NCBI GenBank assembly: GCA_022562655.1
Contig: JADFOU010000073.1
Span: 1-8,559 of the forward strand
Direction of reading: 5' to 3'
From: a candidate division TA06 bacterium
GTDB lineage: Bacteria > Hydrothermota > DG-26 > E44-bin18 > JADFOU01
DNA length: 8,559 nt
A model generated the notes under the pieces. The model ran no database searches and was not told where the DNA came from. It was given only the letters and a program-made list of their open reading frames with translations. Position numbers and translations under genes: made by a program. Within the stretch, counting starts at the first letter, position 1; every line of letters starts with the position of its first letter. This document shows positions 1 to 7,000 of the stretch, piece after piece.

Positions 1-29
1 TAATTGGATAATTGGTAACTGGTGATTCT
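1..29. repeat. Degenerate heptamer repeat (TAATTGG type)
   Basis: The units are TAATTGG, ATAATTGG (one extra base), TAACTGG and TGATTCT. A related stretch at 98-118 reads TTATTGG, TAATTGA, TTTAGAA. The 7-nt spacing is the same as at the other heptamer loci in the window, although the consensus differs. The left edge is cut by the window. Confidence 0.6.
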
Positions 30-65
30 CCTACACTTGGGATTGGCTGTTAGGCAACGGAGATC

Positions 66-81
66 CCTGGCTGCCGCCAGG
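66..81. repeat. Palindrome, 6-bp arms
   Basis: CCTGGC (66-71), loop TGCC, GCCAGG (76-81). It is followed by 'ACAGGCTTCG', a word that resembles the 'GGACAGGCTCCG' word in the repeat block near 1470, so it may be a fragment of the same repeat family. Confidence 0.5.
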
Positions 82-128
82 ACAGGCTTCGATTCGGTTA
101 TTGGTAATTGATTTAGAAAAAGGGGAGA

Positions 129-147
129 TCCTGAATTCAATTCAGGA
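129..147. repeat. Palindrome, 9-bp arms
   Basis: TCCTGAATT (129-137), central C, AATTCAGGA (139-147) is a perfect dyad. A third half-copy, ATTCAGGA, follows at 152-159, as if the arm had been duplicated. Confidence 0.65.
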
Positions 148-162
148 CATGATTCAGGATGA

Positions 163-180
163 CATTGCAGGGTCGCAATG
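163..180. repeat. Palindrome, 6-bp arms
   Basis: CATTGC (163-168), loop AGGGTC, GCAATG (175-180). It is the third of four palindromes in a row. Confidence 0.5.
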
Positions 181-188
181 ATTATGTA

Positions 189-205
189 ATAGGGTCTGAC
201 CCTAT
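189..205. repeat. Palindrome around GGGTCTGACCC
   Basis: ATAGGGTC (189-196), central T, GACCCTAT (198-205) is a perfect dyad with 8-bp arms. No T-run follows on either side, so it does not look like an intrinsic terminator. It is more likely a small dispersed palindromic repeat. Confidence 0.55.
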
Positions 206-405
206 AGAATGAGAGTATTCTTCGAGGTTTGTAGAGGGGGGAGTCTTTGTTGCGACAAAAGGGATGGAGAGTAAAGGATTCGATCGAATAACCGAATTAT
301 CGGAACTACGTCCCCCTTTGTTACGGGAACGTATTTTTATAGGTTAAGGACCGTCAATAAAGTGTTGGTAACGAAGGTTACTTTGATCAAATGATGGATA
401 AAGCA

Positions 406-411
406 AGGAGG
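406..411 (+). promoter_or_regulatory. Ribosome binding site for the gene at 419
   Basis: A full AGGAGG lies 7 nt before the ATG at 419. It fixes the start of this gene. It is the only perfect Shine-Dalgarno sequence seen in front of a gene in the window. Confidence 0.85.
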
Positions 412-418
412 AACAAAA

Positions 419-1237
419 ATGTGGTCATTTTCGAAAGCATTTGGTTTTAGCCTGGTGCTGCTTTCATCAGTATCTGGAATAACTCATTCCAAATCTGAAG
501 ATGAGGGCGAATTGAAATTTAATTACGAAGCTACTAACGATAAAGCAGAATTTCAAGGTCCAGCGATACTAAAACTTTCAGCAACCTCTGGTCAGAATCC
601 AGAATTAAACAAACCCTTTACCATCCGCCTAGAGTGCACACCTTTGATCGACGCACCCAATTCAACTATGAGGCTTCTTCTAATACCTGAATGGGTAGAG
701 ATTATTAGTGGAGATACGATCTGGTCGGGTGATTTAAAGAAAAATCAAAAAGGGATTCTCGAAGTTGTAGTTAAACCAACAAAAAAGAAGCAATTTACCG
801 TGTTTGCTCGTGCTGGTTATTCTCAGCATTATAAAAGATTTTTGGGATATACTGTTTTGAGTTTCAATTTAATGTCCATGCTTGAGGAAGAGATAGAAGA
901 TCTCAAAAATGACATAAAGGATCTGAAGAAAGCATTGAAAGAGGTAGAGACGGGAAATATTGATAATGCCAAGGAAGATAATGCCAAGGAAATATATAAT
1001 TCAGTTCTTGAACTCATGGTGGAGGCACCAGATACACTCATTCCTATTCCTGAGAGCATAGTGGATAGACCGGGTGGGAGTTTGGGAGTTAAAAAAGGAA
1101 GTGAGGCTGCCCTTACCAAGGAGCAAAAGAAAATTGTAGAACTCGAAAAGTTGAGAAGGGAGTATAGGCGTTTAATAGGTGAATTGTCTAAGAAAGTTTC
1201 TCCTCGTGGTATTAAGCGGCAACTGCAACATCCGTGA
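419..1237 (+). CDS. Secreted hypothetical protein, beta domain plus coiled coil
   Basis: I do not recognise a named family. Residues 1-20 form a signal peptide (K6, then a hydrophobic stretch GFSLVLLSSVSG), so the product should be exported. Residues about 50-135 look like an Ig-like beta-sandwich of the kind found in large secreted proteins: 'NKPFTIRLECTPLIDAPNSTMRL', 'PEWVEIISGDTIWSGDL', 'GILEVVVKPTKKKQFTVFARA'. Residues about 154-180 are charged and heptad-like (LEEEIEDLKNDIKDLKKALKEV), suggesting a coiled coil. A second charged helix covers about 228-263. Residues 182-191 are DNAKE repeated twice from a perfect 15-bp duplication. The start is fixed by a perfect Shine-Dalgarno. The gene is about 40% GC, lower than the rest of the window. 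The basic tail (VSPRGIKRQLQHP) ends just before a repeat block and may have been altered by it. It stands alone on its strand; function is unknown. Confidence 0.85.
   Translation: MWSFSKAFGFSLVLLSSVSGITHSKSEDEGELKFNYEATNDKAEFQGPAILKLSATSGQNPELNKPFTIRLECTPLIDAPNSTMRLLLIPEWVEIISGDTIWSGDLKKNQKGILEVVVKPTKKKQFTVFARAGYSQHYKRFLGYTVLSFNLMSMLEEEIEDLKNDIKDLKKALKEVETGNIDNAKEDNAKEIYNSVLELMVEAPDTLIPIPESIVDRPGGSLGVKKGSEAALTKEQKKIVELEKLRREYRRLIGELSKKVSPRGIKRQLQHP
962..991 (+). repeat. Perfect 15-bp tandem duplication in the coding sequence
   Basis: GATAATGCCAAGGAA occurs twice back to back (962-976 and 977-991) with no mismatch. It is in frame and encodes DNAKE-DNAKE in the linker after the coiled coil. 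Two identical copies with identical codons suggest a recent duplication. Confidence 0.9.
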
Positions 1238-1280
1238 TCTTGCTCGGTGCCCTGCAGATACGTGCAGGATCTGCGACCCT

Positions 1281-1500
1281 CCTACGCTCCAAAGGGCTAC
1301 GAAGGATTTACAACCCCCTCCTTCGCCCTTACGGGCTACGAAGGACAAGCTCCGACTTCGCGAAGGATCTTCAACCCCCTTCTTCGCCCTAACGAGCTAC
1401 GAAGGACGAGCCCTCCTTGCTCTAACAGGCTACGAAGGACAAGCCCTCCTTCGCCTTGGCGGCTTCGGAGGACAGGCTCCGAATACTCGAAGGACTTTCA
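1281..1500. repeat. Degenerate tandem/palindromic repeat block with CTACGAAGGA core
   Basis: CTACGAAGGA occurs exactly at 1297-1306, 1336-1345, 1397-1406 and 1430-1439. Variants lie at 1358-1366 (TCGCGAAGGA-like), 1463-1472 (CTTCGGAGGA) and 1487-1494 (TCGAAGGA). The inverted word TCCTTCG lies at 1319-1325 and 1447-1453, so neighbouring words can pair as hairpins. Spacing is irregular (39, 61 and 33 bp between exact cores). This is not a CRISPR: the copies are too unequal and the intervening parts are repeat-related. Similar GAAGGA/TCCTTC blocks are common in uncultured candidate-phylum genomes (recollection, not checked). Confidence 0.8.
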
Positions 1501-1637
1501 GCTTGACTTTTTGACAAAATTTATCTGATAACAGAGGTAAGCCGATACATTTAAATTGTTTTAGAACCAAGGTCCCCTTTTTCGCACGGCGACTTCACCG
1601 CTATAAGGAAATTGGTCCTATATAAGATAAGATCTAA

Positions 1638-1672
1638 AGTCAGGAGGTAGTAGATAGTAGACAGGGAACAAC
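1638..1672. repeat. Degenerate heptamer repeat (AGnnAGt type)
   Basis: The units in phase are AGTCAGG, AGGTAGT, AGATAGT, AGACAGG and GAACAAC. It is non-coding. It shares the 7-nt period, but not the consensus, of the other heptamer loci. Confidence 0.6.
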
Positions 1673-1725
1673 AGAGAGAAAAAAACTTCTGTGAGAATGG
1701 CGGTACAGGATTTAAAAGGAAGGAA

Positions 1726-1756
1726 GGGCGATGGACAAATCGCCCCTTTTCTTTTT
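1726..1756. terminator. Two-way intrinsic terminator between convergent genes
   Basis: GGGCGAT (1726-1732), loop GGACAA, ATCGCCC (1739-1745) is followed on the plus strand by CTTTTCTTTTT. On the minus strand the same hairpin is followed by TTCCTTCCTTTT. It sits between the plus-strand gene ending at 1237 and the minus-strand gene ending at 1830 and could serve both. It is about 490 nt from the former and 75-100 nt from the latter, so its main client is probably the minus-strand gene. Confidence 0.7.
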
Positions 1757-1805
1757 GGTCTTGACTACTGGTTTGTTGCTTAAAGAAAAAACGATTTGAA
1801 GGAAT

Positions 1806-1820
1806 CGCCCGAATCGGGCG
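1806..1820. repeat. Palindrome with CCCGAATCGGG core just after the ResB-like gene
   Basis: CGCCCGA (1806-1812), central A, TCGGGCG (1814-1820) is perfect. It begins 10 nt beyond the stop codon at 1830. On the minus strand a T-run (1784-1792) comes only after about 14 nt, so termination is uncertain. The CCCGAWTCGGG core recurs at 2305-2314 (10 of 11 bases) and 7328-7338. Confidence 0.6.
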
Positions 1821-1829
1821 GCTACCTAT

Positions 1830-3134
1830 TTATGATTTTGATGGGAAATGTTGAGAGATGAGTAACCGCTTTAAAATCCCCTCCGCCTCTCTCTTGAACC
1901 TCTTCGAACCTCCACCTGGACCCCTTAAGAGAACCTTTGACATCCCATTCCGACTGGAAGGGGTGATCTTTACCCAGAGATGGCGATGGGGAAGGAGAAG
2001 GGAAAAGAGGATCCCGAAGATCACGACTCCACCTCCAAAGAGGGCAGAAAAGATACCCGGGTTTCTCTCCACGATAATCTCGGTCGAGAGGCGGGGGAGA
2101 TACCCTCTGAATTGAAACTCGACCCCCCCTTCTGTAGTGAGGGAATCCATTAGAGGAAGCCAGTGTCTTTCTTCTCCCTTCGGGCTTTGCGCTCCTTGCT
2201 TTTCGCCCTTACTGAGATCAATACGGATGGCAGGTGTCTCGGGACGGAATCCGCCGATGCTGAAGAGAAGATCCTTCGAGAAGGGGACTTTCCTTGCCGA
2301 ATCGCCCGATTCGGACTTCATCCCCACGAAAATCTCCTCCTCCCTTCCTCCCTTCCGTATTCGGAGAAGGGCTTTCGCCAGTTCCTCGACCATCCCCCCC
2401 TGACGAATGACTAATCCTGTGTACCGCACAGGACGAGCGGAGGAAATTTCTACTGTAAAAAGACTTTCCGGGTCCATAGCCTCCTCACGTGACTTTTTAA
2501 ACTCTATAGACTTCCTTCTTCCCGCTTCCCGCTTCCCGCTTCTTGCTTCCTTGTCAAAGAAGGTGAGGGTCGTTTTCACCTCTTTCAGTTGCCCATCCGG
2601 TTGATACTCCACAGTGAAAGCCTCAATTCTTACCTCCAGTTGGGAACGAGGGAGAGGAATAAAGTCTCCTTCTCTCCCCCTTTCCACCTTTCGATATCCG
2701 AAACCGAGGGAGAGGGCGGAACCGAAGAGGAGGAGGAGGAACCCAAAGGAGAGGATGCGATATCTCCAAAGGGCGGTTCTCCTCCTCGCTTCTAAGAGAA
2801 CCCCTTCCTCGAATTTCTCCTTTTTCATTCTGTAGAGACGCCTTCGGAGAATGGATTGGAGGGTCTCTTGGATCTCCTCAGGTGTTCCCTTCACTTCTAT
2901 CTCTATCAACGGATTAACCGGATTACTTGGATTGAATCGACTCAATCTGCTGTACCCGAGAATGAGTTGGAGAAGAAGAAGGACGGAGAGGAGAAGAATT
3001 CCTGTTGGAAGAAAGAGGTGGATGGATAGAAAGAGAAGGGAACTGAGGAGAAGGGAAGAGGGAAGGGAGAGGAAAAAACGGACAACCACTCTATTTTTGT
3101 AATGGGTAAGTGGTAAATCGTAATTTGTCAACAA
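1830..3134 (-). CDS. Divergent ResB/Ccs1-like cytochrome c biogenesis protein
   Basis: ResB works with ResC/CcsA in system II cytochrome c maturation, handing haem to apocytochrome outside the membrane. The order of parts fits ResB: two membrane segments (about 19-38 and 42-60), a cytosolic loop, a third segment (about 126-147, 'LLLLFGSALSLGFGY'), a large external domain (148-360) and a last segment (361-381). Two patches resemble the family: 'ISSARPVRYTGLVIRQGG' (230-247; compare N-x-PL-x-Y-x-G-x-x-x-Y-Q) and 'ERNPGIFSALFGGGVVIFGILFSLLLPHRHLW' in two parts (356-375, 376-387; compare DPG...PHRRLW). No histidine is found near the start of segment 3, where ResB proteins usually have one. Length 434 is slightly short. 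No ResC partner is in the window. The start is uncertain: a TTG at 3134 inside a heptamer repeat with no Shine-Dalgarno, or GTG at 3087-3089 (residue 16). A 14-residue Lys/Arg-rich insert (about 195-208) comes from a heptamer repeat. Confidence 0.72.
   Translation of the reverse strand: MLTNYDLPLTHYKNRVVVRFFLSLPSSLLLSSLLFLSIHLFLPTGILLLSVLLLLQLILGYSRLSRFNPSNPVNPLIEIEVKGTPEEIQETLQSILRRRLYRMKKEKFEEGVLLEARRRTALWRYRILSFGFLLLLFGSALSLGFGYRKVERGREGDFIPLPRSQLEVRIEAFTVEYQPDGQLKEVKTTLTFFDKEARSGKREAGRRKSIEFKKSREEAMDPESLFTVEISSARPVRYTGLVIRQGGMVEELAKALLRIRKGGREEEIFVGMKSESGDSARKVPFSKDLLFSIGGFRPETPAIRIDLSKGEKQGAQSPKGEERHWLPLMDSLTTEGGVEFQFRGYLPRLSTEIIVERNPGIFSALFGGGVVIFGILFSLLLPHRHLWVKITPSSRNGMSKVLLRGPGGGSKRFKREAEGILKRLLISQHFPSKS
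2177..2212. repeat. Possible fragment of the 1281-1500 repeat family inside the ResB-like gene
   Basis: TTCGCCCTTAC (2202-2212) is identical to 1322-1332 and CTCCTTGCT (2192-2200) is identical to 1413-1421. The nearby CCCTTCGGGCT is of the same character. It encodes the low-complexity residues around 307-320 (SKGEKQGAQSPKGE), part of the external domain. The match is short, so this could be chance. Confidence 0.35.
2297..2314. repeat. Palindrome with 8-bp arms inside the ResB-like gene
   Basis: CCGAATCG (2297-2304), CC, CGATTCGG (2307-2314) is a perfect dyad within the coding sequence (about residues 274-279, SESGDS). The half TTCGG and core CCCGATTCGG match the palindromes at 1806-1820 and 7328-7338. 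Confidence 0.6.
2511..2552. repeat. Heptamer tandem repeat inside the ResB-like gene
   Basis: Six units in perfect phase: CTTCCTT, CTTCCCG, CTTCCCG, CTTCCCG, CTTCTTG, CTTCCTT. The total is 42 bp, exactly 14 codons, so the reading frame is kept. It encodes the stretch around residues 195-208 (KEARSGKREAGRRK). This is the most regular heptamer locus of the window. Confidence 0.9.
3099..3133. repeat. Heptamer repeat at the 5' end of the ResB-like gene
   Basis: Five units on the plus strand: GTAATGG, GTAAGTG, GTAAATC, GTAATTT, GTCAACA (minus-strand unit nnnnTAC). It covers the first 12 codons if translation starts at the TTG at 3134. If the GTG at 3087-3089 is used, it is the untranslated leader. 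Confidence 0.75.
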
Positions 3135-3150
3135 TGCCGTACATGTAAAA

Positions 3151-3177
3151 GTAGGGGCAAAATTTGCCCCTGTCTAC
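3151..3177. repeat. Hairpin in the gap between DUF5683-like and ResB-like genes
   Basis: AGGGGCAAA (3153-3161), central A, TTTGCCCCT (3163-3171) is perfect, with outer GTAG / CTAC. It lies about 50-75 nt after the stop of the gene at 3225 and just before the start of the next. The minus-strand sequence after it is TACTTTTACATG, a poor T-tract. It may weaken rather than stop transcription, or may simply be a dispersed palindrome. Confidence 0.5.
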
Positions 3178-3224
3178 TTTCTTCATGTTCAACTTCATAT
3201 TCGCTTATCCAATTGTGATTGCCA

Positions 3225-4058
3225 TTAGGGCATAGACAAGCGGAGTCCGACCTGCCAGCGTTTCTCTTCAAAATCGTGTTCAATCCCAAGGCCCAATTTT
3301 TCCTGATTGTCTTTCGTCCGGATGATGTTCATTGCGCTGACAACTCGATTGACGAGAGCAAGACCCAGGGCATAGGTGGCTTTTAGAAAGGCGAAGCGAG
3401 AGGACCTGCGGAGCCTCTTATATTGTCTCAAGGCATCTGCACTGGGCCAGACCCAGGCATGAATCCCTTTATAGACCCGTTCTCGGACGTATTCCTCTTG
3501 CCTCTTCGGCTCATCTGGATACAAACTCCTCGCATCCTCCCGAATCTTTGCGTTAAACTCTTCACTCGATAGGTTAAACTCCATAGCATTGAAATATGTT
3601 TCATCAAAGGACCCCGATCCCAATGCACCCGCCGCCGAAGCGGCATAGAGACGATAATCATTTCTCACCTGATGACCGTAGAGTGTGAAACCCGCAAAAC
3701 CCAACCAGATGACCCCTTCGGCTGCCAAGAATCCTTTCCCCAGTCCTTTCGACCCCATATAAAGCTGCCCCGACCCAGGGAGGAGGAGAGAGTAAAGTAG
3801 ACCCAGGGGAACAGATTTCTTTTTTTCAGAAAGGGTGTCTTCTTCCACAATCTCGGGTGGAAAAACAATTGGAAAAACAATTGTTTCAGATTGTGTCTCA
3901 TCCTCCTCTTGCACCAACCACTGAGCGAACCCACTCTCCCCAGCAAAGGCAGGTATGAATGCAAAACTCGAAATGAATAAGGCAGACATTAAACTTTGGA
4001 CTTTAGACATTAGTCTACAGTCTATAGTCAATAGTCCATGGTCTTTTCTATTTTTCAT
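3225..4058 (-). CDS. DUF5683-like membrane protein with signal peptide
   Basis: Residues 84-116 (PLGLLYSLLLPGSGQLYMGS, then KGLGKGFLAAEGV) match the pattern of DUF5683 and related small membrane domains (P-x-x-PG-x-GQ-x-Y-x-G), a family of unknown role common in Bacteroidetes and relatives. Membrane segments are likely at about 84-96, 110-126 and 226-242. The signal peptide is best read from M17 (MSKVQSLMSALFISSFAF, cut after AFA at 39), leaving 16 residues before it that come from a heptamer repeat. The true start may therefore be the ATG at 4008-4010 rather than 4058. The C-terminus (KLGLGIEHDFEEKRWQVGLRLSMP) looks like beta-strands ending an outer-membrane or periplasmic domain. A 12-bp tandem duplication encodes IVFP twice (60-67). 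The stop of the protease gene is only 6 nt upstream of the ATG at 4058, so the two are probably co-transcribed. Function is unknown. Confidence 0.78.
   Translation of the reverse strand: MKNRKDHGLLTIDCRLMSKVQSLMSALFISSFAFIPAFAGESGFAQWLVQEEDETQSETIVFPIVFPPEIVEEDTLSEKKKSVPLGLLYSLLLPGSGQLYMGSKGLGKGFLAAEGVIWLGFAGFTLYGHQVRNDYRLYAASAAGALGSGSFDETYFNAMEFNLSSEEFNAKIREDARSLYPDEPKRQEEYVRERVYKGIHAWVWPSADALRQYKRLRRSSRFAFLKATYALGLALVNRVVSAMNIIRTKDNQEKLGLGIEHDFEEKRWQVGLRLSMP
3859..3882. repeat. Perfect 12-bp tandem duplication
   Basis: GGAAAAACAATT occurs at 3859-3870 and again at 3871-3882. On the minus strand it encodes IVFP-IVFP, just after the acidic stretch that follows the signal peptide of the DUF5683-like protein. 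Confidence 0.85.
3984..4046. repeat. Heptamer repeat encoding the N-terminus of the DUF5683-like protein
   Basis: Nine units in phase: AGACATT, AAACTTT, GGACTTT, AGACATT, AGTCTAC, AGTCTAT, AGTCAAT, AGTCCAT, GGTCTTT. The total is 63 bp, exactly 21 codons (residues 5-25). It spans both candidate start codons' first residues and runs into the signal peptide. Strand-reversed it reads as the GACTATTGACTATAGACT type. Confidence 0.85.
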
Positions 4059-4064
4059 CGCCTT

Positions 4065-7000
4065 TCATCTTGTTATCGCAAACTTCTTTTTGAGGACGGA
4101 CCTTTCGTTCCCCTTCCTTACCTCAATCCGGAAGATGTAAACTCCACTTGCCATCCCCCCGAGATGGATATCAGTCTCTAATATCCCTTCCCCTGTCTTC
4201 CCCTTTATTTCCTGAATGAGATCTCCTGCGATATTAAAGATCTTGATATCCACCTCATCAGCAGGTTCTCTCAATAGATAACGGACCTTCATCGAAGAGC
4301 CTGTCACGGGATTGGGATAGGAGTAGAAGGGCTTCCGGGCGAGGAGAACCGAAGGAGGCGGTTTCGGGGTAGGGGTCTCGATGAGGGGAACGACACGGCT
4401 GTGCCGTAGGTCCCGATGGAGCATCCCCCAGGGGATCTTGGAGGGATCGTAAACCACCGGCAGGTCCCAGACCTGTAGGGTATTGTCGTCTGCACCAATG
4501 GCGATCTCGAGATCCCCATCCTTATCTAAATCTACAAGGGTCGGTGTGGAGAAGACCTTTTCCCCCCGGCTGAGGGGGAAGCCCGCCACCCGTTTCCCAT
4601 TCCAGGCATGATAGGCCAAAAGCCGGTCATCTAAGGTTCCAATCAGAACCTCCATTCTTCCATCCCCATCAATATCTCCCACCACGGGTGAGGACTGGAT
4701 CTCGTTGGTATCCGATTCCGTATCGATGGGAAAATAATCAATGTACGCCCCATTCTTATTGAAGGCGTAGATCTTTCTTCCTGCGGCGAATACGACATCG
4801 AGGAAACCATCCTCATCGAGATCGGCAAGGGCGGGGGTACTGAATCTGGCGGTATCGGGAAGGGTGACTTGCCATTCGATATTCCCGTCTTCATCTATGG
4901 AAAAGACCTTCCCCGTTCCCTGAACGGCGATGATCTCCATCTTTCCATCTCCATCCATGTCCCCTGCTACCAGAGAGGCGGAAGTAAAGGAGACATTTTC
5001 GGGAAGACGTGTCCAGCGTTTCGCTCCCGTTTTGGTGTTATATGCATGAATTCGTCCATCAATGGGAAAGACATAGATCGTAGAATCGATCACAAGAGGG
5101 GTCGTCCAGACCTCTCTTCCAATATCCAGAGGGAAGTTGTTGACCGGTTGGGGAGATCCACCGGCCATACTCCAGGCATAGACCTTTCGGTCATCCGATC
5201 CGACCACAACATCGAGAATACCATCGCCGTCAAGATCCACAAGAAGGGGAGCGGAGAGGATGGCCCCACCGGTTGAAAGAGGAAACCCATTCACAGAAGT
5301 TGCCAGGGTATCTCCATGCCATGCATAGAGAGTCCCCTCCATTGTACCGACGAAGAGCTCCGGGAGGCTATCTCCATCAACATCTCCAATAGCAAGAGAA
5401 GTAAAGGTCTCTTTATCTCCCTCGAAGGTGAAAGGGTACTTTCCGTAGAGATCCCCATCGGACCGATAGGCATGGATTCCCAGATGAACTCTATTTTGAA
5501 ACTCGACAACCTGCCGGGTCGCAATGAGGATTTCTAAGGAACCATCTCCATCTAAGTCCACAACTGCGGGCGAGTTCACATCGGGAGGTCCAATTAGAGT
5601 CTTAGGGAACCCCGCCTGGGTCCAGTTGAACTTAACATCAAAGGTCATCGTCTCCCCTGCGACGCTTATATTTTCTATGGAGATCAGACTGGCGGCACCG
5701 GAGTTGGCATTCGTGTTGGGTGTGGAGAAAAGGGTGAAGGCGACATTGTTTCGATCTCCATTGGGAAAGGGATTTCCCTCGTAGAAGACATCCTCTGGAG
5801 TTCCGTAGAAGGCCGCCTCAAAATCAATGGCCTGGAAGTAGGGGGTTTGGAAGTTCTGAACCCCATCTGCTTCCTCCATATCCACCCCGAAGGTCCTTCC
5901 CCCGATATTGATCTCACTGTAAATTCGCAGGGTGTCGTCCTCCGTGATATCCTCGTCAATATGCCAGATGGCAAGTCCGCCTTTCCCCACATCGGGAGGA
6001 AGGGAGAAATCGTAATCGTTGACATTCACCAGGACGAATTCCTTCCAGACACGAAAGTCGCTTGAGTCAGGGTTGCCATTCTTAAAGGTTGTATCCGCTT
6101 GAAAGACGAATCGATTTTCAATGAGGAAATATTCATGGGAGTTGATGGGGATCTTGACGATCTTGGTCACTCCAGGGGTATCTGCCCCTCGGCGCCAGAC
6201 AACTACAGAGTCTGTATTGCGGTCTATTACCAGGGGGTCGATAAATCCGAACTGGGTGGTATTCCAGGCGTCATGGTGGGGAGGAACCAATCCAGAGAGG
6301 TTCCAGTTTCCTGACCCCATCAGACTCCACCCGCCCATCCCGGGTGTTTGGAATGTGATATCATAAAGATCTGGGATCACCTTGGCCGCTTTCACCCCTC
6401 CTCCCAGGGCATGGGCGACCTCATGGACGAGCCCCCCCTGCATAAACCCTGTACAGGGGAAATCCTGGAAGGCGGTTTCGCTGTAGATGACAGCCCCTGT
6501 GATCTCTTTCCCATCGTCCGTTGGGAGTCCTCCACCGATAAATCCGATAAAGACAGCGGGGATGTCACAGTTGGTATTAAAGAAAAAGTCTGTCTGCCAC
6601 ATAGAACCTGCATGGAAGAGAATATAGACATCGTAGTCATTGAAATCAACGTCATCATCTGCCGCCTTAATGGCATCGATGAGGAGAAAGACCAGTCCAT
6701 CGCCGATCCGCTGGGGGTCCCCATAGAAAGCCATGTGATTGGAGAGGGTATAGGCCGACTCATTCCCAGCAGGCACCACCGTGGATACGAGTTCGAGGGT
6801 CGAATCTGATGTATCCAAATAATAGTTCCTCACTGCCTCCAGTTGACGCTCGAAATAGACACTGTCATGGGGAGGATCGTAGCAGAGGTTGTGGAAGCTA
6901 TCTACGATGACACCGTTCTCTTTGATATATATCCATTTAGGCTCATTGTTCCCATCCAGATCGAACTTCCCATTGCCTGTGGTACAATCATTGTCGGGGA

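Larger units (their letters stand above)
1..418. other. Intergenic region with clustered palindromes and leader of the following gene
   Basis: No credible coding sequence is visible here. Positions 1-29 and 98-118 are degenerate 7-nt repeats of a TAATTGG type. Four palindromes follow one another between 66 and 205 and are listed separately. Positions 368-381 form a small hairpin (GTAAC, GAAG loop, GTTAC), and 382-391 is the perfect palindrome TTTGATCAAA; both lie just ahead of the ribosome binding site of the gene starting at 419. I could not find a convincing -35/-10 pair. Confidence 0.6.
1238..1829. other. Gene-free region between convergent genes
   Basis: This 592-bp stretch holds a palindrome (CCTGCA 1251-1256 / TGCAGG 1263-1268), a degenerate repeat block (about 1281-1500), a heptamer repeat (1638-1672), a two-way terminator (1726-1756) and a palindrome (1806-1820). 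Open frames exist through the block, but their translations only follow the DNA repeat (for example recurring 'LRRTSPP'), so I do not call them genes. I see nothing recognisable in 1501-1637. Confidence 0.7.

Noticed and set aside
829..1119. Minus-strand open frame opposite the secreted-protein gene
   Set aside because: Serine-rich low-quality product made by the opposite strand of a well-supported gene with a perfect Shine-Dalgarno.
1281..1500. Possible CRISPR array
   Set aside because: Copies differ in length and sequence, spacing is irregular, the parts between them are repeat-related, and no cas gene is present.
1179..1528. Two overlapping plus-strand open frames with recurring 'LRRTSPP' / 'GYEGQALL' residues
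   Set aside because: The residue repeats simply follow the GAAGGA DNA repeat, different frames give equally repetitive products, and neither has a ribosome binding site.
3151..3177. Intrinsic terminator of the DUF5683-like gene
   Set aside because: The hairpin is good but only a short TTTT follows after two other bases and no real T-tract is seen; kept as a palindrome.
4869..6809. Several plus-strand open frames opposite the protease gene
   Set aside because: The minus frame is continuous for 1104 codons with clear family motifs; these are shadows of it.
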